DNA from: a bacterium UBA7470
GTDB taxonomy: Bacteria > Pseudomonadota > Gammaproteobacteria > Burkholderiales > Burkholderiaceae_C
NCBI GenBank assembly: GCA_002479815.1
Contig: DLPA01000045.1
Location: 1 to 14,904, forward strand
DNA length: 14,904 nt
Direction: 5' to 3'
The notes beneath the pieces are model-generated. The model saw only the letters and a program-made list of their open reading frames with translations. It was not told where the DNA came from and ran no database searches. Positions 1 through 5,899 of this stretch are shown one piece after another. The translations under genes and the position numbers were made by a program. Positions within the stretch are counted from its first letter, which is position 1. Each line of letters opens with the position of its first letter.

Positions 1-64
1 CAATCAACACAAAATAGTGTTTAATATTCAAAATATAAAAACACCTAAGCAAGAAAAGAGCGTT

Positions 65-97
65 AAAAAGCCCGAAAGGCGCAAGGGTCGATCGGGC
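65..97 (-). terminator. Candidate rho-independent terminator of the StbB-like operon
   Basis: Read on the minus strand, GCCCG (97-93) pairs with CGGGC (74-70) and is followed at once by five T (69-65). It lies about 30 bases past the stop codon of the StbB-like gene. The stem is only 5 bp with an 18-base loop, so it is weak. The T run and the position argue for it; no folding calculation was made. Confidence 0.45.
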
Positions 98-123
98 GGG
101 GGTAGGTGAGGGGAAGGGAGAAA

Positions 124-855
124 TCAAGCAGTAGCGCACATGGCGGCGATAGGGGTGTTGCGGAAGACCTCGCGCAGATTTTGAGCGGCGAACTGAGCTT
201 GGGGATGCAAGACGCTCATCTGGGCGACCTCGCGGAACGTGTCCATATCGCCCTGTTTTTTTGCTTCAAGAGCGGCGGCCTTTTGAGCTTTGAAATCGAA
301 AGGCATATCGGCGATGGCAAAGACACTTTTATTGGTGTTTTTAAGGCGATCATAAATATCGGCGCTGCGCACGCCCACGGGGGCGACATGAAAGCCCACG
401 GCCTTTTGCAACTTGAAGATAGCCTCAAAAGTGGAGGCAATCAAGGATGGATCCTCAATCTCATTGAAGACCACCACCACCTTCTCGGGGGGTACCCCAA
501 TGGCCAACAAACTCTGAATGGTGCGCACTGTATCGGCGATCTCTTTGAGCTTGGGTGTGACGGGCAAGACCCAAGCGTCGATCAAATCGCGGGTGATGGA
601 CAACTCGGAGAACTTCTCCAACATCAAACGTGCATCACTGGAGCCGATATCGATGACGATATTGTCCTCAGCCATGTTGATCTCATCGGCGATCGAGGCG
701 AACAACTTGGCGGACACCTCCAAATCGGGTGTGCCATCGGCCGTGTTCTGACTCTCCACCTGCAAACGCTTGGCCTGCAAAAGAGGGGCGAGCATATGCA
801 CCGCCAACGTGGTTTTACCGGTATTGCCGGACAAATTAGTAATCACGACATTCAT
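124..855 (-). CDS. StbB/ParA-like P-loop ATPase (plasmid stability type)
   Basis: This 243-residue protein starts directly with a P-loop, NLSGNTGKTTLA (residues 7-18). A second nucleotide-binding segment, IVIDIGSSDA, lies near residue 70 and resembles the Walker B strand of the MinD/ParA superfamily. The loop reads SGNTGKTT, so the signature lysine of the deviant Walker A motif (KGGxGKT) is missing. To my recollection, StbB-type ATPases of conjugative plasmids such as R388 share this. Those proteins act in plasmid stability and transfer, often from a small stb operon beside the origin of transfer. The gene is the second of two on the minus strand. Its ATG overlaps the stop of the upstream gene in an ATGA junction, so translation is probably coupled. 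No strong Shine-Dalgarno sequence is seen. A chromosomal partition role is less likely because no ParB-like partner is visible. ATPase class is fairly sure; StbB assignment is tentative. Confidence 0.7.
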   Translation of the reverse strand: MNVVITNLSGNTGKTTLAVHMLAPLLQAKRLQVESQNTADGTPDLEVSAKLFASIADEINMAEDNIVIDIGSSDARLMLEKFSELSITRDLIDAWVLPVTPKLKEIADTVRTIQSLLAIGVPPEKVVVVFNEIEDPSLIASTFEAIFKLQKAVGFHVAPVGVRSADIYDRLKNTNKSVFAIADMPFDFKAQKAAALEAKKQGDMDTFREVAQMSVLHPQAQFAAQNLREVFRNTPIAAMCATA

Positions 856-1304
856 GGGGAACGATCCAATAAAGAAGAGGGAAGGGCAGACTTGTCCTTG
901 TGCAACACCTCATTGACGGCTGCATCGAATACCGAATCGAAGCGAGAGCCGGTCAAATGCCCACTGGGCAAATCGACCGAAGACCCCTCAGGTGCAGGAG
1001 AAGTGGGAGCCACGGCAGCAGACACTTTTGAAAGAATTTCAGTGCTCTCAGAAGGTGCAGCAGCAAGCGCCACAGGCGTGACCGGTGCAAGCATGGGGGG
1101 AGAGCGCCGCCGGGAACGACGCCCCACCACCCGCTGATCCAAGCGGTAATACCAAGACTTGAACGATGCAAACGTAGTCCCAAAACGCTGCTCAATCGAC
1201 AAAGAGGTGAACGCGACCATGGCAGAACAGCCCAAGTCATACAAAGCCCGAATCTCGGACTCGATCACTACAAAAGCAGGTTCATTCATACGGCGTTTGA
1301 GCAT
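852..1304 (-). CDS. Small basic protein upstream of the StbB-like ATPase, possible DNA-binding accessory
   Basis: This 150-residue protein is not recognised as a named family. The N-terminal 50 residues contain short predicted helices, including IESEIRALYDLG and SFKSWYYRLDQ. This pattern recalls the short helix-turn-helix of plasmid transfer accessory proteins (TraK- or StbA-like). A basic run, VVGRRSRRRS, follows near residue 55. The rest is rich in Ala, Pro and Ser and is probably disordered. The gene leads the two-gene operon and ends in an ATGA overlap with the ATPase, which supports a joint role in plasmid maintenance or mobilisation. Two ATG starts are possible, at 1304 and five codons downstream at 1289; neither has a clear ribosome binding site. 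DNA binding is inferred from the fold pattern, the basic run and the context only. Confidence 0.5.
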   Translation of the reverse strand: MLKRRMNEPAFVVIESEIRALYDLGCSAMVAFTSLSIEQRFGTTFASFKSWYYRLDQRVVGRRSRRRSPPMLAPVTPVALAAAPSESTEILSKVSAAVAPTSPAPEGSSVDLPSGHLTGSRFDSVFDAAVNEVLHKDKSALPSSLLDRSP

Positions 1305-1339
1305 GGAGACAGGCGAAGGTATAAATCACAACAGCCTTG

Positions 1340-1364
1340 ATTATACTGAAATAGAGCAATTCAG
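1340..1364 (-). promoter_or_regulatory. Candidate promoter -10 box with overlapping inverted repeat, for the StbB-like operon
   Basis: On the minus strand a consensus TATAAT lies at 1345-1340, about 35 bases before the first start codon. No good -35 box is visible; AAGTCT at 1368-1363, with 17-nt spacing, is the nearest. An inverted repeat CTGAA-N9-TTCAG (1346-1364) fills the spacer just upstream of the -10, where a repressor such as the operon's own first gene product could bind. The remainder of the gap between 1305 and 1440 is AT-rich and shows only a TAGGTG hexamer twice, 20 bases apart (1381 and 1401). Confidence 0.4.
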
Positions 1365-1440
1365 ACTTAAATATATCAATTAGGTGTAATTAATCATAAA
1401 TAGGTGCAGTTTGGTTAAAGAAAATAGTACATTGGAGCAG

Positions 1441-2607
1441 CTATGTGACATCGACCATCACATGGGGAATGCTGTCGTAGGTTTCCCCATTGAGCAGCCG
1501 CTGGAGTTGTTGCAGCGTCACACGCCGGGTGTCGATCTGCTGAAGCTGTTCGGCGATCTTCTCCAGTGACCAGCCACTGGCGTGCCAAATGCGGGCGTGC
1601 AAAATCTGCGCATAAGACAAACGCTGCGTCGAATTCGTGATCGCCTTGATGCGAAATTGCAAATCGGTTTGCCACAATTGGGCCAACTTCGCATTGCTGC
1701 AAGCGCCACGCGACAGCGACTTTGTTTGCCGCAGGCTTTGATGAATCACTTGTTCCAACAACACATGCGTGGCATCGGCATCCAAGTCCTTCATTGGACG
1801 TTTCGTCATGCTCGCCAAAAACCGCAAGCCCGCTTCACCCCCGGGAATCATGTTCAACCCTTGAGGATACAAAGGATACAAAGTGCGTTGATCCACCTCC
1901 ACCTCCTCAATGTGCATCGCCTGTGCCTCGGTCAAACCGGCCCGCAGCACCACATGCTCGTGGGCATGAATCGCAAAAAACTCCTCACGCAAGGCACGAT
2001 GAAAGCGTAAATACGAGCCACGACGCGCCGCCTGTAGATGTTCCGCCGCGCGTGTCTGCCAAGTCCGCCGTGTGATCCCCACATAATGCCCTGCACCCGC
2101 CACATACGCCTGCATCGAACCAGCCGTTACCCCATGCTCACGAATCAAGGCGTGTTCATACACCTGATAAGTCCCCGGGCGACACACCTGCTCCTCATAC
2201 GCACGACACACCAAGGCCAAAGGCACAATAAAACTCTGCACCTGCCGTGCCCCTTTCAACACCACCACCAAATGATTGCCATGCCCACGCCGCTCCTGCA
2301 TTTCTGCCATCTGCGGCATCAAACGCACCGGCACATCACGATGCTTGCGCACCTTGTGCATCTGCGTCTCGTGCAACACAATGTACACATCAAACACCGG
2401 ACGGCCTCGTGCTGCAATCTCGTCTGGAATCACCGTGCCCTGCGTCGTTGGATGATGCGCATTGAGGGCATACAGATTGCACAACTGCGCCATCCCCCCA
2501 GAATGCTGCGCTTCAATCTCCTCAAAACACCGCTCCAAGGACGCATACACCGACGGATGCAAGGCAAACAACAAATGCTCAAACGCTTTCGACGAGAAAA
2601 ACTTCAT
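1441..2607 (-). CDS. GIY-YIG nuclease-like protein with unknown N-terminal and C-terminal regions
   Basis: I chose the ATG at 2607 because GGAG lies 6 bases before it and the protein runs well from there (388 residues). An in-frame extension to 2691 is possible but would run into the intergenic inverted repeat. The central part looks like a GIY-YIG nuclease domain: HYVGIT (174-179) for the YIG strand, then RTWQTRAAEH (181-190) with a candidate catalytic Arg186. HIEEVEV (232-238) carries a candidate metal-binding Glu, and GLNMIPGGEAG (250-260) matches the end of many GIY-YIG domains. The first about 165 residues are unassigned. The C-terminal 100 residues contain a helix-turn-helix-like stretch, WSLEKIAEQLQQI near 346-358, which could bind DNA. 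The gene diverges from the small regulator at 2803. Substrate and role are unknown; the genomic setting would suit a defence or mobile-element nuclease. Confidence 0.6.
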   Translation of the reverse strand: MKFFSSKAFEHLLFALHPSVYASLERCFEEIEAQHSGGMAQLCNLYALNAHHPTTQGTVIPDEIAARGRPVFDVYIVLHETQMHKVRKHRDVPVRLMPQMAEMQERRGHGNHLVVVLKGARQVQSFIVPLALVCRAYEEQVCRPGTYQVYEHALIREHGVTAGSMQAYVAGAGHYVGITRRTWQTRAAEHLQAARRGSYLRFHRALREEFFAIHAHEHVVLRAGLTEAQAMHIEEVEVDQRTLYPLYPQGLNMIPGGEAGLRFLASMTKRPMKDLDADATHVLLEQVIHQSLRQTKSLSRGACSNAKLAQLWQTDLQFRIKAITNSTQRLSYAQILHARIWHASGWSLEKIAEQLQQIDTRRVTLQQLQRLLNGETYDSIPHVMVDVT

Positions 2608-2680
2608 GACCAACTCCAAAAAAGGCCTTCTGACAGACCTCATATCTACAAATACCCTTGAATAGGGCCGAGAGTGAATA

Positions 2681-2724
2681 CAAGATGACAAAATATCTGC
2701 TTTGAAAGTTATTTTGTCATCTTG
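2681..2724. repeat. Perfect 15-bp inverted repeat, probable operator between divergent genes
   Basis: CAAGATGACAAAATA (2681-2695) is repeated exactly in inverse orientation as TATTTTGTCATCTTG (2710-2724), with a 14-base spacer. It sits in the roughly 195-base gap between the divergent GIY-YIG gene and the Cro/CI-like regulator, so it can reach both promoters. The half-site core GACAAAAT recurs at 2740-2747. With the regulator gene next door, autoregulation is the simplest reading. A terminator is unlikely because there is no T run after either arm and no upstream gene points into it. Confidence 0.65.
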
Positions 2725-2756
2725 AATGAAATTTTAGGCGACAAAATCCTATCTAT

Positions 2757-2777
2757 CAAGACTTTTTGATGTCTTGA
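2757..2777. repeat. Second inverted repeat upstream of the small regulator
   Basis: TCAAGAC (2757-2763 region) and GTCTTGA (2771-2777) form 7-bp arms around an 8-base spacer (exact first arm 2756/2757-2762/2763 depending on trimming by one base). It ends about 25 bases before the regulator's start and could be a second operator or a hairpin in its leader. It shares the CAAGA outer end with the 15-bp repeat. Confidence 0.45.
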
Positions 2778-2802
2778 GTGTTATTTTTTTATTTTGAATA
2801 GA

Positions 2803-3021
2803 ATGATTCGTTGTCATCTGTCGCGCCTAATGGGCGAAAAGAAGCTCAAGATCAGTGATTTGGCTCGTGAAACGGGGTTGCATCGGAACACGATCACATT
2901 GCTGTATCAAGAAAATGCCACACGCGTTGACATTGAGACGATGGACGTGTTGTGCCGTTACTTTTGTGTATCCATCGGGGAATTGTTTGAATTTGTGGAT
3001 GTACCCCCTCAGTTGTCCTGA
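2803..3021 (+). CDS. Small Cro/CI-type helix-turn-helix regulator (XRE family, COG3655-like)
   Basis: The 72-residue product is almost entirely one helix-turn-helix domain. It begins MIRCHLSRLMGEKKLKISDL, continues with ARETGLHRNTITLLYQ as the recognition region, and ends with IETMDVLCRYFCVSIGELFEF. This is the usual layout of the short YozG/COG3655-type repressors, which typically start with MIR. For that reason I chose ATG 2803 over the in-frame TTG at 2794. It is transcribed away from the GIY-YIG gene and is followed after 32 bases by the two-domain gene at 3054, probably in one transcript. It most likely binds the 15-bp inverted repeat upstream of itself and controls both directions. The fold is very likely; the target is inferred from position. 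Confidence 0.85.
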   Translation: MIRCHLSRLMGEKKLKISDLARETGLHRNTITLLYQENATRVDIETMDVLCRYFCVSIGELFEFVDVPPQLS

Positions 3022-3053
3022 ACCATGCCATTTCCAAAGCGGGACGTAAAGCA

Positions 3054-4310
3054 ATGATGTTTTGTGGTGGATCGACACCGTTGGCGAATGAATTTGTGCA
3101 GCCCTATCTATCGCCACAGGCGAGTTTGGCGCAGTACGCGGCGTGGCTGGAGGAGCGCGTGGCGCAAGAAGACGTGGCGGTGCTGACGCAATTGGCGGGG
3201 ATCAAAAGCGCGGATGAAATCGTCAGCGGTGCTACAGGGGCATACGATCATGGCCCTTTGGTGGCACAGGTATGGCAACGCCTGCAAGCTCAAGGCGGAT
3301 TGCGACCAAGGGCGCGGGTGCATATGACGGGCGAGCGACCCAAAGCAGGACAGGTGTGGGTGTTTGCGGCGAATCTGGCAGGACAACTCAGCACGAGTGG
3401 CGCACAACTTGCCAAAGCGCACTACGGCGCACAAGCCGGACGGTGGGGCTACCAAGGCCAAGCGCCTGCCCACTCCTACGCTCTGCCCACCAAAGATGCC
3501 AAACGCAACCCTTTGTCGGTGGAACAATTCGCTCCCCATCTGAGCGAACTGATGAACTTCATCCACGCCCACCCCGAGTTGAGATTTTGCTTTGAGCGAT
3601 TCAGCAGCGATGCTGCCCAAGAAGCGGCCTGCCTGCAAGCGCTGCGCCGCGTCGATCTCAACCGCTGCACACTGCCCCCCACATGGGTCAACAGCCTGTG
3701 TCCCCCTGCGATGGCCTACGCTGGAGTGGGAGACCCCCAAACCCCTGACGACATCCAACGTCAAATGCAACGCATCGCAGCCCGACTGGCGCATCTGGGT
3801 CTGAGACTGCGCACCACCCCGATGGCCGGTGCCCACAGCGCGTGGCTGGCAGGCACCATCGCGGCAACCTCCTTGGGTAGCCAACCCGTGCGGGAACGAA
3901 GAGAACTCTACCTCCCGTGGCCGAGCTACGCCCACCAACCCCAAGCCACTGTCTCATCGCCGACGAGACAAGCCGAAAGCGTCGCAAGAGTGATCTACCC
4001 TGCGTATGGAACCCATGACTCCGCCCAAAGAGCCGTACTCGCCACCCACATCCACCTTGTACTGGGCGCAGACCTGCATCAACCCATCGACCTGCTGGTG
4101 TGCTGGACAGCCGAGGGGGCACAAACCCAAGCACAAGCAGACACCAGCACCCCCACAGGCATCGCCATCGGGGTGGCACAACGCTGGAACATCCCCGTGT
4201 TCAACCTGCAACGCCCGGGACGGGTGGCAGAACTCTTTGCATACCTGCATGAACAAGGCTGGGCCAAAGCGCAGCCGTTGAGTAAATGGATGATGCACAT
4301 CGGCCCCTAG
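3054..4310 (+). CDS. Two-domain phage-type protein: GSNLAG-like domain plus DprA/SLOG-like Rossmann domain
   Basis: This is a 418-residue cytoplasmic protein with two segments that I know as separate phage proteins. Residues 101-205, with VWVFAANLAGQLSTSGAQLA, then SYALPTKD (141-148) and FIHAHPELRFCFERF (169-183), resemble the phage family with a GSNLAGxHGAGAA core, though the glycine-rich core is degenerate. Residues 219-395 match the layout of the phage DprA/SLOG-like family: MAYAGVGDPQTPDDI (220-234), LRLRTTPMAGAHSAWLAG (250-267), ELYLPWPSY (284-292), LGADLHQPIDLLVCWTAEG (337-355) and TGIAIGVAQRWNIPVFNL (368-385). SLOG folds bind nucleotides or nucleotide-derived ligands. The usual GSR and SGGA-GAD motifs are altered here, so binding may be lost or changed. 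The first 90 residues are unassigned. The start may be either ATG of the tandem pair at 3054/3057. The gene follows the regulator closely and probably shares its control. Domain calls are from memory of motif patterns. Confidence 0.6.
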   Translation: MMFCGGSTPLANEFVQPYLSPQASLAQYAAWLEERVAQEDVAVLTQLAGIKSADEIVSGATGAYDHGPLVAQVWQRLQAQGGLRPRARVHMTGERPKAGQVWVFAANLAGQLSTSGAQLAKAHYGAQAGRWGYQGQAPAHSYALPTKDAKRNPLSVEQFAPHLSELMNFIHAHPELRFCFERFSSDAAQEAACLQALRRVDLNRCTLPPTWVNSLCPPAMAYAGVGDPQTPDDIQRQMQRIAARLAHLGLRLRTTPMAGAHSAWLAGTIAATSLGSQPVRERRELYLPWPSYAHQPQATVSSPTRQAESVARVIYPAYGTHDSAQRAVLATHIHLVLGADLHQPIDLLVCWTAEGAQTQAQADTSTPTGIAIGVAQRWNIPVFNLQRPGRVAELFAYLHEQGWAKAQPLSKWMMHIGP

Positions 4311-4463
4311 GGTGGGTTTTATTCGGCTGGTCTGCTGATTAGTTGGGTCACCATATCCATAGCATCTTGAGGGATCAGCCACTGAGGACGTTGTTGTCCA
4401 TCCGTGGTGTTTGCCATCAAGACCTTATTTACGAGCTAAAAATTGCCAATCCCTGTTGAACAT
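4311..4463. other. Intergenic region, nothing recognised
   Basis: About 150 bases between the two-domain gene and the insertion sequence. I see no convincing open frame, no hairpin followed by a T run, and no repeat. Confidence 0.5.
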
Positions 4464-4465
4464 TA

Positions 4466-4480
4466 GGGCGTGTCATCAAA
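4466..4480 (+). repeat. Left terminal inverted repeat of the IS
   Basis: GGGCGTGTCATCAAA, the exact reverse complement of the right end, preceded by TA. Confidence 0.85.
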
Positions 4481-5110
4481 TGGGCGTGGAGGGATTTGCC
4501 GCAAAGATTTGGGGATTTCAGGGTGGTGCATGTGCGCCACAGCCGTTGGAGCAAGAGTGGGGTATGGCACAAGGTATTTGAGGCGCTGAGTGTGGACAGG
4601 GACGATGAATGGGGGATGATAGATGCGACGATAGTGAGGGCGCATCAGCACAGTGCGGGGGCTAAAAAAAAGAGGAGCAAGGCCAAGATCAAGCGATAGA
4701 GCGCAGCAGCGGGGGTTTGAGCACGAAGATACACGTGATGACAGATGCGTTGGGCAACCCCACAGGATTTCATCTGACATCGGGACAAGTGCATGATTTG
4801 GTGGGGGCAGATGTGTTGCTGCCTACGACAAAGGCTCAGAGCGTGATTGCAGACAAAGCCTACAGTGCGCAAGAGCGTGTGATTGAGCCACTCATACAAG
4901 CGGGCAAAGAGGTGGTCATTCCCAACAAAGCCAATGCAAAGAAAGACACCCAGAGTCTTTGATGAAGAGCTGTACAAGGCCAGACATGCGATTGAGAACT
5001 TTTTTGCCAAACTCAAACAATTTCGTGCGATTGCCACACGCTATGACAAAACCGCCACCAATTTCCTCGGCGGCATTCATCTCGCCTCAACCATCATTCG
5101 GTTGGTTTGA
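4481..5110 (+). pseudogene. IS5-family transposase remnant, N-terminus deleted and frame broken
   Basis: Three pieces make up the remnant. Frame 2 from 4481 reads AWRDLPQRFGDF and continues to MIDATIVRAHQHSAGAKK with the first catalytic Asp. A -1 shift at the A8G run (4664-4672) leads into frame 1, reading GQDQAIERSSGGLSTKIHV and SVIADKAYSAQ with the second Asp. Near 4940-4960 the frame is lost again and continues in frame 2 as FDEELYKARHAIENFFAKLK with the catalytic Glu and the downstream Lys. The first shift looks like the normal programmed shift of this group. The second is not expected and is likely an indel. With the N-terminal helix-turn-helix also missing, no active transposase can be made. 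Confidence 0.85.
4666..4672 (+). promoter_or_regulatory. Slippery heptamer A_AAA_AAG for -1 programmed frameshifting
   Basis: The heptamer is in the correct phase with the frame-2 codons (last base of codon 4664-4666, then AAA, AAG). The -1 product continues exactly into the conserved GQDQAI...GGLSTKIH region. In the IS427 group, two overlapping frames are commonly joined this way. AGGAG follows immediately (4673-4677 region reads AGGAGC), a possible internal Shine-Dalgarno-like stimulator. Confidence 0.6.
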
Positions 5111-5120
5111 TGACACGCCC
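5106..5120 (+). repeat. Right terminal inverted repeat of the IS
   Basis: TTTGATGACACGCCC, the exact reverse complement of the left end, followed by TA. It contains the TGA stop of the transposase frame. Confidence 0.85.
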
Positions 5121-5163
5121 TACTATCGTGAGGATAAAATTTCCTATGTACAACAGCAAAAAC

Positions 5164-5184
5164 AATCACTTTAAAATAGTGATT
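5164..5184. promoter_or_regulatory. Probable operator and -10 region upstream of the BREX-leading XRE regulator
   Basis: AATCACT (5164-5170) and AGTGATT (5178-5184) form 7-bp arms around TTAAAAT. The spacer contains TAAAAT (5172-5177), usable as a -10 box. A further GATAGTGAGTG at 5192-5202 repeats the ATAGTGA half-site across the start codon. This is the expected design of an autorepressed XRE gene. No clear -35 is visible; TACAAC at 5149-5154 is at the right distance but poor. Confidence 0.5.
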
Positions 5185-5195
5185 GCTATTCGATA

Positions 5196-5885
5196 GTGAG
5201 TGATTTTAGTCCATCAACCCTAGAAAATGCAAGCACAGGTTCGGCTGTGGGGTTTTGTTTGCGTTTCGGACAGCTTTTAGATGTTTTGAACATCTCTCAA
5301 AACGAGTTCGCAAGGCAGTTGGGGTCAACCTCCGCTTTTGTCAGCAATCTGGCAACAGGAAAGTCCAAACCAGGGTTAGACTTCTTGCAAAAGATTGCAG
5401 AAACCTTTGATGTCAGCCTGGACTGGCTGGTGCTCGGCAAAGGGACGCTGCGTGGCAAGCCATTTCTTGACCCTGATGGGCACCATGTGGTGCTCCTGCG
5501 CGTCACACTCGCTCAACTGGCGGCGGCGGGCGATACCGAAGCCAGAAGGTTGGCCAATGAATTGCTTGGGAACGGTGACATCAGTAAATCCGCTTCTCCA
5601 GCTCGTCAGGCGTTACTGGATGAGTTGGCAAAAAGAACTCAGCATGGCCCATTAATCGCCATGCTTTACAACCATTACATTTCGATTCCAGATGCCGATG
5701 AGCGTGGCAATGAAGTTCTGCGTATGGCCTTGCAGCAGCTTCAACCAAGCAACAAAGATCCTCTGGCCAGCATGGTCCAATCGCTCAAACCAAGTCCATC
5801 TACTTCTGCTACAACAACGGTTGGATCGCAGATTCAATTCGGTACAAGTTCAAGGATGTCAGGACGGGATTACCACGAAAAATGA
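5196..5885 (+). CDS. XRE-family helix-turn-helix regulator leading the BREX operon
   Basis: A 229-residue protein with an N-terminal Cro/CI-type domain at about residues 20-82. NISQNEFARQLGSTSAFVSNLATGK covers the helix-turn-helix in two adjoining parts (32-43 and 44-56), followed by the closing helix up to SLDWLVLGKG. The remaining 145 residues are helical and polar, with a Ser/Thr-rich tail near 195-220, and are unassigned; they may serve for dimerisation or ligand sensing. I took GTG 5196 as start; it has no evident Shine-Dalgarno sequence. GTG 5245, just before the domain, is an alternative. It lies in the same direction as, and 14 bases before, the membrane protein that is coupled to brxA, so it probably controls the whole defence operon. 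It is not of the WYL-domain BrxR type known from other BREX loci. Confidence 0.8.
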   Translation: MSDFSPSTLENASTGSAVGFCLRFGQLLDVLNISQNEFARQLGSTSAFVSNLATGKSKPGLDFLQKIAETFDVSLDWLVLGKGTLRGKPFLDPDGHHVVLLRVTLAQLAAAGDTEARRLANELLGNGDISKSASPARQALLDELAKRTQHGPLIAMLYNHYISIPDADERGNEVLRMALQQLQPSNKDPLASMVQSLKPSPSTSATTTVGSQIQFGTSSRMSGRDYHEK

Positions 5886-5899
5886 AGTTCTAATGACCA

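Larger units (their letters stand above)
4464..5122 (+). mobile_element. Defective IS5-family element (IS427-group-like) with perfect terminal inverted repeats
   Basis: The ends are perfect 15-bp inverted repeats, GGGCGTGTCATCAAA at 4466-4480 and its complement at 5106-5120. Each is flanked by TA (4464-4465 and 5121-5122), which fits a 2-bp target duplication. The element body is 655 bp, whereas complete relatives are roughly 850 bp. The missing part is at the left: the terminal repeat runs straight into codons for AWRDLPQRF, which in intact transposases lies some 45-60 residues in. The right repeat includes the transposase stop codon. It is therefore an internally deleted copy that could only move with a transposase supplied elsewhere. 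Confidence 0.85.

Noticed and set aside
1..21. Inverted repeat AACAC-N6-GTGTT at the left edge
   Set aside because: Five-base arms in AT-rich sequence are expected by chance, and the context is cut by the window edge.
106..1137. Long plus-strand open frame (343 codons)
   Set aside because: It is antisense to the StbB-like operon, and its translation has low-complexity His/Gly-rich content and no family motifs. The minus-strand genes have a P-loop and an ATGA coupling.
1381..1406. TAGGTG hexamer twice, 20 bases apart, possible StbA-like direct repeats or iterons
   Set aside because: Only two short copies in AT-rich DNA; known StbA sites and iterons form longer and more numerous arrays.
2038..2661. 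Plus-strand open frame of about 207 codons
   Set aside because: His/Pro/Arg-rich translation typical of the antisense of a real gene; it lies opposite the GIY-YIG gene.
2681..2724. Palindrome read as a terminator
   Set aside because: No gene points into it and no T run follows either arm; operator is the better reading.
3108..3944. Minus-strand open frame of about 278 codons
   Set aside because: It is antisense to the two-domain SLOG-like gene, which has recognisable motifs; the minus translation has none.
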